Assembly (NCBI GenBank): GCA_016721945.1
Contig: JADKHC010000001.1
Span: 248,001 to 312,000 of the forward strand
Source: Verrucomicrobiota bacterium
Lineage (GTDB): Bacteria; Verrucomicrobiota; Verrucomicrobiia; Opitutales; Opitutaceae
Direction: 5' to 3'
Length of the DNA stretch: 64,000 bases
The position numbers were made by a program, and so were the translations under genes. The stretch's first letter is position 1; the number at the start of each line of letters is the position of its first letter. A model generated the notes under the pieces. The model made no database searches and was not told where the DNA came from. It worked only from the letters and a program-made list of their open reading frames with translations. This document shows, piece by piece, positions 36,454-46,500 of the stretch.

Positions 36454-37320
36454 TTGGCGTTTTCAATCTGTGTGCTTGAACAACTGACCATCCTTGCGCC
36501 CGGCCTGCTCGGCGGCTCTGTCGCCCGCGCCGCTCACGCACGCAAACTGGCCAAGCGCATCGTCATTTGGGCCCGCCGACCCGAAGTCCGCGACCAGCTG
36601 CGCGCCCAGCCCTGGTGTAACCAAGTCTTCGATACACCCGAAGACGCCGTGCGTTCGGCCTGCCTCGTCGTCCTCGCCGCACCCGTTGAAAAGATCGTTG
36701 AACTCGCCCGCCAAATCGCGCCCGCCCTGCCACCCGGCGCAATCGTGACCGATGTCGGCAGCGTAAAAAGTGAACTCTGCCGCGCCTGCACTACGGCCAT
36801 GCCCAGTCACGCGACATTCGTCGGCTCGCACCCGATGGCCGGCAGCCAGAAAACCGGCTGGGAAAACAGTACCGAAAACCTCTTCGAAGGCCGCACCTGT
36901 TTCGTCACCCCGCTGGCAGGAACACCCTCAGCTGCGATCGAAACCGTCGCCTCTTTTTGGCGAGAGGTCGGCTCCAACGTCGCCACGCTCACCCCCGATC
37001 AGCACGACGAGATTGTCGCGCACATCAGCCATCTCCCGCAGGCGATTGCCACGACGCTTTGTAGTTTTCTCGCTCAGAAAAAAGACGCCTGGCGTGATTT
37101 CGCAGGCGGCGGTTTGCGTGACACCACCCGCATCGCCGCGAGTGACGCCACGATGTGGATCGAGATCTTCCAACAAAACCGCGACGAAATCTTGCGCGCC
37201 CTCAACGAATTTCAAAACGAGCTGCATGGCTTCAGTGCCGCGCTCGCCAACCGCGAATGGGACGAACTCCGCACCCGTCTTGAGAGCGGCAAAACCTACC
37301 GCGACGGTTTCAAATCGTGA
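36454..37320 (+). CDS. tyrA: Prephenate (or arogenate) dehydrogenase
   Basis: A product of about 282-288 residues with an NAD(P)-binding Rossmann domain (ILAPGLLGGSVARA, TDVGSVKSELC) and the helical dimerisation domain of TyrA. The substrate-binding segment SHPMAGSQKTGWENS and HISHLPQAIATTL are clear. It makes the tyrosine precursor 4-hydroxyphenylpyruvate, or tyrosine directly. No ATG suits the start: TTG at 36454 or GTG at 36472 (which would begin MLEQLTILAPG) are candidates, the latter fitting the family better. It is followed by aroA with only a hairpin repeat between, so they probably form an aromatic amino acid operon. Confidence 0.9.
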   Translation: MAFSICVLEQLTILAPGLLGGSVARAAHARKLAKRIVIWARRPEVRDQLRAQPWCNQVFDTPEDAVRSACLVVLAAPVEKIVELARQIAPALPPGAIVTDVGSVKSELCRACTTAMPSHATFVGSHPMAGSQKTGWENSTENLFEGRTCFVTPLAGTPSAAIETVASFWREVGSNVATLTPDQHDEIVAHISHLPQAIATTLCSFLAQKKDAWRDFAGGGLRDTTRIAASDATMWIEIFQQNRDEILRALNEFQNELHGFSAALANREWDELRTRLESGKTYRDGFKS

Positions 37321-37329
37321 GCTCAATGC

Positions 37330-37398
37330 CTCACGCAAAGGCGCGAAGGCGCAAAGTTCAGACACTTCTTTCTTGGCGTCTTTGCGCCTTTGCGTGAG
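37330..37398. repeat. Dispersed-repeat hairpin between tyrA and aroA
   Basis: CTCACGCAAAGGCGC (37330-37344) is the exact reverse complement of 37384-37398 (GCGCCTTTGCGTGAG), with a 39-base loop that itself carries further GCGC/TTTGCG words. The same words occur in the tandem array at 24606-25610 and at 63475-63600. The right arm ends three bases before the first plausible aroA ATG. Confidence 0.85.
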
Positions 37399-37401
37399 CT
37401 A

Positions 37402-38772
37402 ATGTTTCTCATGCCGCTCCCTGACCTGCTTCCGATCCAACCCTTCACGCGCCCGGTGCGCGGCAAAGTCACTTTGCCTGGATCGAAAAGCATCACTAAC
37501 CGAGCCCTGCTCCTAGCCGCACTCTGCGACGGTCCGGTTACGCTCACTGGTGCGCTTTTCAGCGAAGACACCGAAATCATGGCCGAAGCGCTGCGCCAAC
37601 TTGGCTTCGTCGTCAAAGAAGACGCCGAAAAGAAAACGATCTACGTCGAAGGACGCGGCGGGAAAATCCCCAAGGAAAGTGCTACGCTCCACGTCGGCCT
37701 CGCCGGCACCGCGGCGCGTTTTCTCACCGCACTCTGCGCTGCTGCACCAAGCGGTGTATTCAAAATCGACGGCGTTGCGCAAATGCGGAAGCGCCCGATG
37801 AAAGGACTCTTCGACGCACTCACGAGCCTCGGCGCACGAATCAACTACCTCGATCAACCTGGGTTTTTCCCTGTTGAGATTCACGCCTCTGGATTCCGCG
37901 AAACGACGTGTGTAAAAATCGCCGCCAGCGAGAGCAGCCAGATGCTTTCCGCCTTGTTGATGGTTGCGCCGCTGAGTCCGAAAGGTGTGGTGATCGAGCC
38001 GCTTGACCGTGTTCGCCAACCTTTTGTTGAGATGACCCAACTTATGATGAAGGAGTTTGGGATTCCAATTCATCCCGTTCCTCACGGGCAAAACACCTAC
38101 GAAATCCCCAAATGGAACTACCAACTGCGACGAAACTCTTCTGATAAAATCGTAACTTACCAAATCGAGCCCGATGCCACAGCTGCGAGTTACTTCATTG
38201 CTCTTCCACTCGTAACAACAGGTGAGCTGAGTTTACCGGCATTCCGCAATACCGACGCAAGACTTCAGGGCGACACCAAGTTTCTAAACGTACTCGAACG
38301 CGTTGGCGTAAGCGCTCAGTCCACCCCTCAACAAACCACCATAAAAAGCGCTGCAACTCGACACAGCGTATCAGAAAACTTCGAAGAATTTTCCGACACC
38401 TTCCTCACGCTCGCCGCAATCGCTCCGCTCCTCGACGGACCGACAAAAATCACTGGCATCGCCCACACGCGCAAACAGGAGACCGATCGTGTGGCAGGCA
38501 TGGCGCGTGAGTTGAAGAAGCTCGGCCAGGAAGTCATCGAGAACGAGGACTCGCTTGAGATTCATCCGCGCCCGCTCACGCCTGGCATCACCATCGAAAC
38601 CTACGGCGACCACCGGTTCGCGATGAGCTTCGCCATCCTAGGCTGCTACGATCTCCTCGGCAACGGCCAGCCCTGGCTCACGATCAAGAATCCCGCGTGT
38701 TGCGCAAAAACGTTTCCGAACTTTTTTGACGTGCTGAACGAGCTGCGGACAAACTCACACCTTTCGCAGTGA
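37402..38772 (+). CDS. aroA: 3-phosphoshikimate 1-carboxyvinyltransferase (EPSP synthase)
   Basis: About 456 residues from ATG 37402; an ATG at 37411 and a TTG at 37390 are alternatives. EPSP synthase landmarks appear in order: PGSKSITNRALLLAAL, AGTAARFLTALCA, KRPMKGLFDAL, SEsSQMLSALLM-type segment, DATAASYFIALPL, DTFLTLAAIAPL, HTRKQETDRV and YGDHRFAMSFAI. It condenses shikimate-3-phosphate with phosphoenolpyruvate in the cytosolic chorismate pathway. The stop overlaps the next gene's start as GTGA, so the downstream kinase/acyltransferase is translationally coupled. Confidence 0.95.
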   Translation: MFLMPLPDLLPIQPFTRPVRGKVTLPGSKSITNRALLLAALCDGPVTLTGALFSEDTEIMAEALRQLGFVVKEDAEKKTIYVEGRGGKIPKESATLHVGLAGTAARFLTALCAAAPSGVFKIDGVAQMRKRPMKGLFDALTSLGARINYLDQPGFFPVEIHASGFRETTCVKIAASESSQMLSALLMVAPLSPKGVVIEPLDRVRQPFVEMTQLMMKEFGIPIHPVPHGQNTYEIPKWNYQLRRNSSDKIVTYQIEPDATAASYFIALPLVTTGELSLPAFRNTDARLQGDTKFLNVLERVGVSAQSTPQQTTIKSAATRHSVSENFEEFSDTFLTLAAIAPLLDGPTKITGIAHTRKQETDRVAGMARELKKLGQEVIENEDSLEIHPRPLTPGITIETYGDHRFAMSFAILGCYDLLGNGQPWLTIKNPACCAKTFPNFFDVLNELRTNSHLSQ

Positions 38773-40088
38773 GTTCATCACCCTTCATCATCGTCGCCAT
38801 CGACGGCGGCGCCGCTTCCGGCAAATCGTCCACCTCTCGGGCGATCAGCGAGCGCTTCAACCTGTTACATGTCGACACTGGTTCGTTTTATCGCGCCGTC
38901 ACCGCCGAACTTCTCGCGCGCGGAGTCGCCACCGGCGATCAAACCGCAGTGAAAAGCGCCGTCGCCTTGCTCACGCTCAGCACCCGCGTCATCGGTCGCA
39001 GTGCCTTCATGGAGATCGGCGGCCAGGTCGTCCCCGAAGCACGCATTCGCAGCGCCGAAGTGACTGCCGCCGTCTCGCATTTCGCCGCGATTCCCGAACT
39101 GCGCGCCGCTCTCCTCGCCTACCAACGCGGTCAGGTCGACGTCGCGCGCAAAAACAATTTTCGCGGTCTCGTGATGGAAGGCCGCGACATTGGTTCGGTG
39201 ATTTTTCCGGACGCCGACTTTCGCTTCTTCCTGCACGCCGATCCCGAGGAACGCGCCCGCCGCCGCGCACAGCAAGGTCAGCCCGATCAGATCGCCGAAC
39301 GCGACCGTCTCGATTCACAGCGCAAAACTGCACCGCTCGTCCTGCCGTCGGGAGCCACCGGCATCGACAGCACGTACCTAACCTTGGAGCAGGTTGTGGA
39401 AAAAATCTCCGCCACGCTCGCCGCCCGCATGAACCGTCACCACGATCAATTGGACATGGAACCGCTGTATGGCGTTTGCCACTACATCCTGCGGCAGTTC
39501 TACGAAACATTCTTCCGTGGCGAGGCCATCGGCCTTGAAAACATTCCGAGCGACGGCGGTTTCATGATCGCGTCGAACCACGCCAGCCACCTCGATCCGC
39601 CGGTCGTGGGCTCACTCTTTTCGCGACAGGTCTGCTTTTTTGCGCGCAAAACCCTTTGGAAACCCGGCTTCGCTACGTGGTGGCTCAACAGCGTCGGCAC
39701 CATCCCCGTCGATCGCGACGGCGGTACCGATGTCACTGCGATCAAGCGTGTCCTGGGCGCGCTCAAGAAAGAAAAAGTCATCATTCTCTTCCCCGAAGGC
39801 ACACGTTCTCCCGACGGAAAACTCCAAGCCGCGAAACCCGGCGTAGGACTGCTCGCCTGCCGCACCGGTGTGCCCGTAGTGCCCGCGCGTATTTTTGGTT
39901 CTTTCAAAGCATTCGGCAAGGACGGCAAGCTACGCCTCGGCACACCGATCACGGTTGTCTTCGGCCAGCCACTACAACCCTCCGAGTACGACGATCCCTC
40001 TGTCGGCAAAGAACGTTATCTGCTCGCCTCGCAACGTATCATGGCCGCGATCTCAAAACTCGAACTGCCAGCGCCGGTGATTGTCTGA
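38769..40088 (+). CDS. cmk: Bifunctional cytidylate kinase / 1-acylglycerol-3-phosphate acyltransferase
   Basis: The 439-residue fusion starts at GTG 38769, overlapping the aroA stop by four bases. Residues 1-215 are a CMP kinase: P-loop DGGAASGKSS, HVDTGSFYRAVT, EGRDIGSVIFPDADF and the LID-like EERARRRAQQG. Residues about 235-439 are a PlsC-type acyltransferase with NHASHLDPP (the HX4D motif), FPEGTRSPDGK and a GVPVVPARIFG segment. One half recycles CMP released by lipid and RNA turnover; the other makes phosphatidic acid at the inner membrane, which is then activated with CTP. The fusion joins nucleotide supply to phospholipid synthesis. Confidence 0.92.
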   Translation: MSSSPFIIVAIDGGAASGKSSTSRAISERFNLLHVDTGSFYRAVTAELLARGVATGDQTAVKSAVALLTLSTRVIGRSAFMEIGGQVVPEARIRSAEVTAAVSHFAAIPELRAALLAYQRGQVDVARKNNFRGLVMEGRDIGSVIFPDADFRFFLHADPEERARRRAQQGQPDQIAERDRLDSQRKTAPLVLPSGATGIDSTYLTLEQVVEKISATLAARMNRHHDQLDMEPLYGVCHYILRQFYETFFRGEAIGLENIPSDGGFMIASNHASHLDPPVVGSLFSRQVCFFARKTLWKPGFATWWLNSVGTIPVDRDGGTDVTAIKRVLGALKKEKVIILFPEGTRSPDGKLQAAKPGVGLLACRTGVPVVPARIFGSFKAFGKDGKLRLGTPITVVFGQPLQPSEYDDPSVGKERYLLASQRIMAAISKLELPAPVIV

Positions 40089-40090
40089 GC

Positions 40091-40723
40091 TTATTGCGAG
40101 AACAGATGGCTCGCCGCGATCGCGTTGAACGCGAACTGCACTGCGATGGCCGCAATCACCAGGCCCATCAACCGCGTAACAAGTTTGAGTACGAGCGGAT
40201 TGAGAAAGACCGCTCCGCGTGCAGCCACGCGTAATACAATATAGGATACAGCACCGACCGCGACAATGCTGCCGATGAGCAAACCGTACTGCGCCCAACC
40301 TTCAGCCTTGGTGGCCAATATCAACACCGTGGAAATCGCGCCCGGCCCCGCCAACATCGGCACGCCGAGTGGACTGATCGCGATGTCGTCCTTCATGGCA
40401 CCAGCCGCGACTTCCTCTTCGGTTTCCTGCGCTCCCGAACGTTTCGCGTACAACATGTCGAACGCGATTCGCAGGAGCAAAAGACTGCCTGCAAATTGAA
40501 ACGCAGGCATCGTCACTCCGACCAGCGACAAGATTCTCGAACCAGCGAGTGTAAACAAAAGCAGCACACCCGTCGCCACGATGCAGGCCAGCCGCGCCAT
40601 CCGCAGTCGTGCCGCTGGCGAGTCGTTCGGTGTCATGGCCAGATAAGCCGGCACCATCGCGATCGGATCGACGATCGCGAAGAGCGAACTGAAGGCCAGC
40701 AAGCCGTATTCGAGCAGACTCAT
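40091..40723 (-). CDS. MarC-family integral membrane protein
   Basis: The 210-residue product has six hydrophobic segments with typical MarC/UPF0056 features: FAIVDPIAMVPAYLAMT near the start, FAGSLLLLRIAFDMLY, and AISPLGVPMLAGPGAIST between helices 3 and 4. The family sits in the inner membrane; its transported substrate is not established despite the historical multiple-antibiotic-resistance name. It converges on the cmk gene with only two bases between stops. Confidence 0.9.
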   Translation of the reverse strand: MSLLEYGLLAFSSLFAIVDPIAMVPAYLAMTPNDSPAARLRMARLACIVATGVLLLFTLAGSRILSLVGVTMPAFQFAGSLLLLRIAFDMLYAKRSGAQETEEEVAAGAMKDDIAISPLGVPMLAGPGAISTVLILATKAEGWAQYGLLIGSIVAVGAVSYIVLRVAARGAVFLNPLVLKLVTRLMGLVIAAIAVQFAFNAIAASHLFSQ

Positions 40724-40811
40724 ACGAACAAACTGGCGGAGATTCGCTCGATTGCACGCATCAACATGTACGTGGTACGCACGTGTTACTCTCAGGATCG
40801 AGTTATTGTAG

Positions 40812-40831
40812 GCGGGGTGCCCTCACCCCGC
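40812..40831. repeat. REP hairpin, left of the RAYT gene
   Basis: Eight-bp arms GCGGGGTG and CACCCCGC enclose a CCCT loop, preceded by TGTAG. It is identical to 41516-41535 and similar, in inverted orientation, to 41373-41392. Confidence 0.9.
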
Positions 40832-40895
40832 GATCGGATCGTCCACTCGTAATCGTAGGGCACCCAGCCGACACCAATCAATCCACCCTAAATGG

Positions 40896-41348
40896 TCAGT
40901 ATTGCAGCGAGTGAATCTCGCCCTGCCATGGCCATTCATCGGCTTTCGCGACTAATCCCCTCCGAACTGGATTAGCCCGCACGTAATCCCACTTTTCGCT
41001 GTAAGATTCGGCGCTGCGTAAGAGATGATCAAAGGTGTCAGCCTGCCAAATGGGCGGCTCCACGCTCAAAAACTTGGCGAGTCTGCGAGACGAAACTGAT
41101 TTCCATGACTTCAACCATTCATCGCGCCGCTTGGCATCGGAAGATGGCACGGCGAACAAGTGAACGTGATCTGGCATGAGCACGTAGCGACCAACGAACC
41201 AGCCGTCATGCTCGGCCGATTTACTCCATATCTCACGCAGGCTGTCGTGCGCTTCCGTGCATGCGAGCAAGGAACGCCGCTGCGCCATGCAAGCAGTGAG
41301 GAAATAAAGCGGCGTCTTCGCGAAAGGTTGAAGATGTGGGAGCCGCAT
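40896..41348 (-). CDS. REP-associated tyrosine transposase (RAYT, Y1 HUH family)
   Basis: 150 residues from the ATG at 41348 (MRLPHLQPFAKTPLYFLT); a longer open frame would run through a REP hairpin and is not used. The HUH motif is seen in LMPDHVHLFAVP, and the C-terminal helix carries the conserved tyrosine in KWDYVRANPVRRGL. RAYTs are domesticated relatives of IS200/IS605 transposases that nick single-stranded REP hairpins and are thought to spread them. Here the gene is bracketed by REP hairpins at 40812, 41373 (inverted) and 41516, which is the expected substrate context. Confidence 0.92.
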   Translation of the reverse strand: MRLPHLQPFAKTPLYFLTACMAQRRSLLACTEAHDSLREIWSKSAEHDGWFVGRYVLMPDHVHLFAVPSSDAKRRDEWLKSWKSVSSRRLAKFLSVEPPIWQADTFDHLLRSAESYSEKWDYVRANPVRRGLVAKADEWPWQGEIHSLQY

Positions 41349-41372
41349 CGTCGCGCTTGTTGAGTTGGTTTT

Positions 41373-41392
41373 GCGGGGTGAGTGCATCCCGC
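41373..41392. repeat. Inverted REP hairpin just upstream of the RAYT start
   Basis: On the minus strand it reads GTAG-GCGGGATG-CACT-CACCCCGC, the same layout as 40812-40831 with two or three changes. It lies 25 bases before the RAYT ATG. Confidence 0.85.
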
Positions 41393-41515
41393 CTACACCA
41401 GAAGACCGATCTAAAGCTGGGTGCTCAATCCCATTCAATAACCCACTTTCCTGATGCGCAGAACGATCAAGGCCATACAACTAAAGGCGCATGCTTCTTG
41501 ATGCTTTGGGTGTGG

Positions 41516-41535
41516 GCGGGGTGCCCTCACCCCGC
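41516..41535. repeat. REP hairpin, right of the RAYT gene
   Basis: Identical 20 bases to 40812-40831 in the same orientation, next to the 3' end of trpS. Confidence 0.9.
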
Positions 41536-41555
41536 ATTTCCGTCGCGGCCAGTAC

Positions 41556-42521
41556 TTACACCAACCCACACGCTTTGCGTGCGCGTTGCAGCACGACGCT
41601 GCCAACTACGCGGGCGCGCTGGGCGCCATCGGCGAGGACTTGATTCACGTAATCCAAATTGGCGGCGAGCTCGGCGCGACGAGCGCGGTAAGGAGCGAAA
41701 TGATTCCAGTAGTGCTCAAATAAAGCCTTCTTCAAATCTCCGTAACCAAGTCCACCTGCGCGCAGGCGATTCTCGAGATCGGCGGAAACGTCGGCTGGCG
41801 CGACGAGCTTGAGCAACTGGATCGCGAGGTTCTGGTCAGCATCGGGCTTGGGCTCGGCGGGTGTGCGCGAATCCATTTTGATGCCCATGATTTTTTTGCG
41901 GATGGCTTTCTCGTCGCCGAAGATTTCCACGGTATTGCCGTAGCTCTTGCTCATCTTCTGGCCGTCGAGTCCGGGCACGGTCGCGACTTCGGCGCGAATC
42001 TCAGGCTCCGGGATCACGAAGGTTTCGCCGTAGGTCTGGTTGAACTTGATCGCGATGTCGCGCGTCATCTCGACGTGCTGCTTCTGGTCGCGGCCGACCG
42101 GCACGAGGTTCGCGTCGTACATCAGGATATCCGCAGCCATCAGCACCGGGTAAGCGAAGAGACCGAAGTTAGGCGAGATGCCTTTGGCGGTTTTGTCTTT
42201 GTAGCTGTGGGCGCGTTCGAGCAGGCCCATCGGCGTGAGCGTGCCGATGATCCAGGTGAGCTCGCACACTTCGGGTAAATCGCTCTGGCGATAGAAAACG
42301 CTTTTCTTCGGATCGAGTCCGCACGCGAGAAAATCGAGCGCGACATCAAGCGTGTTCTGACGGCGTTGCGCGGCGTCGGTCAGCGACGTCATCGAGTGGT
42401 AGTCCGCGATAAAATAGAATGCCTCGCCACGGGCCTGCAGCTCGATGGCTGGGCGCATCATGCCGAAGTAGTTGCCGATGTGGAGTGTGCCCGAAGGCTG
42501 GATACCGGAAAGAATGCGCAT
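41556..42521 (-). CDS. trpS: Tryptophanyl-tRNA synthetase
   Basis: The 321-residue product is a class I synthetase of the compact bacterial TrpRS type. The HIGH-like motif is HIGN at residues 14-17 (SGTLHIGNYFG) and the KMSKS motif is exact near residue 193 (LDGQKMSKSYGN). ADYHSMTSL, FYRQSDLPEV and PVGRDQKQHVE form the tryptophan and ATP pocket. It charges tRNA-Trp in the cytosol. It is transcribed away from the upstream acyltransferase-like gene with 90 bases between, in which CTTTCTC/GAGAAAG could form a weak hairpin. Confidence 0.96.
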   Translation of the reverse strand: MRILSGIQPSGTLHIGNYFGMMRPAIELQARGEAFYFIADYHSMTSLTDAAQRRQNTLDVALDFLACGLDPKKSVFYRQSDLPEVCELTWIIGTLTPMGLLERAHSYKDKTAKGISPNFGLFAYPVLMAADILMYDANLVPVGRDQKQHVEMTRDIAIKFNQTYGETFVIPEPEIRAEVATVPGLDGQKMSKSYGNTVEIFGDEKAIRKKIMGIKMDSRTPAEPKPDADQNLAIQLLKLVAPADVSADLENRLRAGGLGYGDLKKALFEHYWNHFAPYRARRAELAANLDYVNQVLADGAQRARVVGSVVLQRARKACGLV

Positions 42522-42611
42522 GGGATGGTGAATCGTTCTCTTTAGTCGTTCGTCTTTGTCTTTCTCAATCCGCTAAGGAGAACGAGAAAGATTAAGAGAA
42601 CGAGAAAGAAT

Positions 42612-43289
42612 TTAGTCGCGCCGAGGGACGAAATGCACCGTTGCACGCACATGTGCGATGGTCGCCGACGGCACGTAACCACTCACGACGACAGTCGGCG
42701 TCACGAGCGCGCGCGGGCCGAGCACGGTGCCGGGGTTGAGCACGGCGTTGCAGCCGACTTCGGCTTTGTCGCCAAGGATCGCGCCGAATTTCCGCAGGCC
42801 CGTGTCGACCAAACCCGAAGGCAAGCGCACGCTGATCGCCTTCTGATCAAGGCGTAGGTTGGAAATCACCACGCCCGCGCCGAGATGCGCGCCGTTGCCC
42901 AAAATGGAATCGCCGATGTAAGGCCGGTGCGGCACCTGCACGCCGTCCATGAGCAGAGAGTTTTTAATCTCGGCGTTATGCCCGACGGTGCATTTGGCAC
43001 CGACGATCACGTTGCCGCGCAGATAACAACCCGGCAGCAGCTTCGTGCCGGGGCCGATCCAAACCGGGCCGATCAGCGTCGCCGTATGCGGTAGCTGTGC
43101 TGTCGGATGCACATAAACCGGCCCCTCAACATGCACGCCAGCGGGGATGGCTTGGCCGCCAGAGAAATCCTGCGCCCTCAACGCCGTTCCGATCACCTTC
43201 AACCATTCCCAAGGTGCCACGTCGGTCGAAAAGAACGGCGCGAACGACTGGAGCGAGGATGGGAGTTGGAAAAATTCAGCGGCTTTCAC
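42612..43289 (-). CDS. Hexapeptide-repeat (left-handed beta-helix) acyltransferase-like protein
   Basis: The 225-residue product has an N-terminal helix-rich part (about 1-45) and then isoleucine/valine-patch hexapeptide turns (VYVHPTAQLPHTATLIGPVW, GCYLRGNVIVGAKCTVGHNAEI, GVVISNLRLD, NAVLNPGTVLGPRALV). These form the left-handed beta-helix seen in GlmU C-terminal domains and related nucleotide-sugar acyltransferases. No N-terminal uridylyltransferase domain is present. It probably transfers an acyl group to a sugar or nucleotide sugar in envelope biosynthesis; substrate unknown. Confidence 0.8.
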   Translation of the reverse strand: MKAAEFFQLPSSLQSFAPFFSTDVAPWEWLKVIGTALRAQDFSGGQAIPAGVHVEGPVYVHPTAQLPHTATLIGPVWIGPGTKLLPGCYLRGNVIVGAKCTVGHNAEIKNSLLMDGVQVPHRPYIGDSILGNGAHLGAGVVISNLRLDQKAISVRLPSGLVDTGLRKFGAILGDKAEVGCNAVLNPGTVLGPRALVTPTVVVSGYVPSATIAHVRATVHFVPRRD

Positions 43290-43580
43290 AGAGCACCACC
43301 TTGCTAGGTAAACCGCCCTCGGCGCAAGCCCGGGATTAGAGGCAAACTTGAATCACACGCGGCCCAGTATCCCAAACTTGACTCATGGCTGGAAAAACAA
43401 TCCGTAACCAAAACCAATGCTAACGCCACAAACAAGGAATCAATCCGCTCGACTTACAATACTCGGCCCGTCTTTTTAGCGTTCATCGTCATCCGAAATC
43501 GCGTAGGAGCCCTGCCCATGGATAACTGCGGGAAGACTCAGGCACCGAGTCCTTGCGCCTATTCCGATCCGAAGCCTACA
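43290..43580. other. Intergenic stretch between the hexapeptide protein gene and the large ankyrin gene
   Basis: No gene or repeat family is recognised. It separates housekeeping genes from the accessory CsgG/ankyrin operon, so it is where a left boundary of that insertion would be expected, but no direct repeat of the tRNA-Gly end is seen. Confidence 0.4.
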
Positions 43581-46500
43581 TCATTTATAATCGGCATTCC
43601 GCAACAACTCTGCGATGGATGCGTGCCCATTTTCTTCAGCCTTTTCAAGCGCACGACCGTGGTGGTCAGACAGCGGCAACAGGAATCGCACTGCGTTTTC
43701 GTGCCCACGACCTGCGGCCGAAGAAAGTGCATCGTAACCTTCATCTGTTTTGCCGAGCGGATCGTTGCCTAGTGCCACCATACGCTGGATCAAAACAACA
43801 TCGCCGCCCGCCGCTGCATACATGAGCAGAGACGGATACCCTAACAGAGTTGCACCTTCCGACGTGCGAAAGTCTCTACAAAATCTGCTCCGCGGATTAG
43901 CCCCACGGGCTAGCAGAACCTCCGTCATAGCCCTGTTGCCCCTTAGTAACGCAATCGCGAGAGGGCTGACTGGTCGGCGTACGTCGTCTTTCCATCCGTG
44001 AAGATTGGGATCTGCACCGGCATCGAGAATTCTAGCGGCCAAGTCAGGACGGTCTTGGTACGCGGCCGAAATTAGCGCGGTCATTCCAGGATAATGGGAA
44101 GCGTTGGGATCCGCACCGTATGCAAGTAGTAGATCGATCAAGCCCATGTCGCCTGCTTCAACAGCGAAATTCAACGGTGCATTGCCTCCTTTTTGGGTCG
44201 GTAAATTGACAAGAGAACCTTCTTCAACCAGCCAGCGTGCCACCGCGAAAGACCGCATTTTTAGTGCGTTAGTCAAGGGCGTCATTCCATTGTTATCATA
44301 ACAGTTTAGTTCTGCACCGGCCCCGAAAAGGCGAACGGCCTGATCTAGATCGTTGCGACGACAAGCATCGAGGAATTCAGCGTTCCGTGGGACTGCACTT
44401 TCGTCATTTGCAATTCCATCTTTTGGACCCGATGAAATGCTGATCTGGACACCCGCTGGCACCGTCCAAAGTCGTTTTGTATCATTCTTTGAAACCATGG
44501 GCTGCACCCCGTTAGTGGCGGTGTTGCCTGAAGCGAATGCCTGCTTGATTATCGCCTGCGCAACAGAATCACGATCCGCCGCCTCATTGAGCTCTCCTTC
44601 CGGAGTTTTGATACCAATATACGTCCATAGCTTGTTATGTAATGGGAACCCATGCTGGAACAACCAATCTGCCGTCGCCAGCTGGTGAAAACGTAGGGCA
44701 AAGCTTGGAGCAGATTCCCCAAACATGGTGTAGGATGCGATATCTCCGCCGAGTGACTGAAATAGTTGAATGTCACTAATCTGCCCCCGCCTTGCGGCAG
44801 CGTGGATCAAAGCCGATGCCGCCCGCCGACGTTCACCCGACTCCATCGCGGCCAGCAATTCGCGTATGAGCTGTTTGTCATCATGTCGCTCGTAAGCGAC
44901 AAATACTGGTGAACGCCCTCCAGCGTCTGCAAACTCGGGACGTGCTCCCGCTGAGATTAATTGCCGAGCTGCCGCATATTCTCCAGCTTGCACTGCACCG
45001 AGAAGCGGCGTTCGACCCCAACCGTCCTGCAAATTGGGATTTGCCCCTTTTTTAAGAAGCTCACGCATCGACTCCATAGCTCCGCATTTAGCGGCGGCAA
45101 ACAGCGCCGTTCGCGTTTCAATAGGTGGTGACAGAAGAGTGGGCACATGCTCCCAGCTATTTGCGAATGGCCGGACGATCTGCGCTGACAACAGCTTGGG
45201 CACTGCTACTCGGGCTGATGGACGGGCCGAGTCATTCTCGCGACGCCAGGCAGCATTGACGGCGCAAACCGTGTACCGCGCTTCGGCCACGTCCTCCCCT
45301 AATGTACTGTCAGTCCATTGCGTCGAATTGGAGGGAACTGGAAAACTGCGGCTCGTCGCACGGTGTACCGACCCACTTGTGGTAACCAATACTTCGTCCA
45401 CGTCGCGCTCAACGACATAAAGATCTTCATTATCAGCGCGATCATTCCAGGAGACTACGACAGACCCTGTGTCGGTTGCTCGCGCTTGAACCCTGCTGGG
45501 CTGTACAGGCGGAACCGAGCCCGAAAGCCCTGGAAATACGGGCCAGACCAGCGTCGGCAAATCGCGCACGAGAGGACCATTGCATAGGTCCGGGTTTGCA
45601 CCTCCGTCAAGGAGTGCTGAAACCACTGCAAAATCGTTATTCTCCGAAGCTAAGACCAAAGGGGACATTCCGTCGGCTGCGCATTGGTTGGGATCTGCCT
45701 TAGCCAACAGGAGACGACGAACCAATTCTACATCGCCAATTTCGACTGCGGCGAGCAAAGGCGTCCAACCACTCTGGGCCTTCGAGTTGACGTCTGCGCG
45801 CTGTTTGAACGCCGAAGAAACATCTTCCAATCTATTAGACGCCGCTGATTCGAGCAGCTGCACTTCCATCAATCTCGGCCCGCCAATCCACACGCGATTT
45901 CCGTTTGCGACGATTTTGCGAAATTCCGTGACTGTTACACGTGGCTCAAGCGTTCCAATGTACTTTCCGTTAGGAGAAACCTTCAGCACAGAAGTCTTGG
46001 GCAACGGCAGGGCCCCAACCAGCGATTGTGATCGCTTATCCAGCAACACCAACTGTGCGCATTGCTGATTCTCAACCACTATCCATAGCCAAGATTCCGC
46101 GTGCGCAATGGCGACCGGGACTCCCGGCAGGCTGAACACTTTCGTCTCGTTCGTATCAGGTTTAAAGCGGATGATGTGGTCAGCGATCCCGATCCAAAAC
46201 CCAGATTCGTCGGCGCTAAGACAGGAAACAGTCTGCGCAGATTGTTGCTGAGACGGGGAAGGGACAGTCGGCCCGCCCGTCAGAAATTTAGGTTGTGCCC
46301 ACTGTTCGGAATGCTCGTCGTAGATGGCGAATGTCGGTGTCGCCATACCGACCCAATGGTCGTAGACTGCAAGCGCCGCTGTATTTCGCTGCAAGGCCTG
46401 CCTCGCATTTTCGGACGCCACGTCGTCTGGATTTTTTGCACCCACCGGTACAAAAAAACCACGATTCCCAGTAGGTTGATAATTTTCAGGTAGCTTCGAT

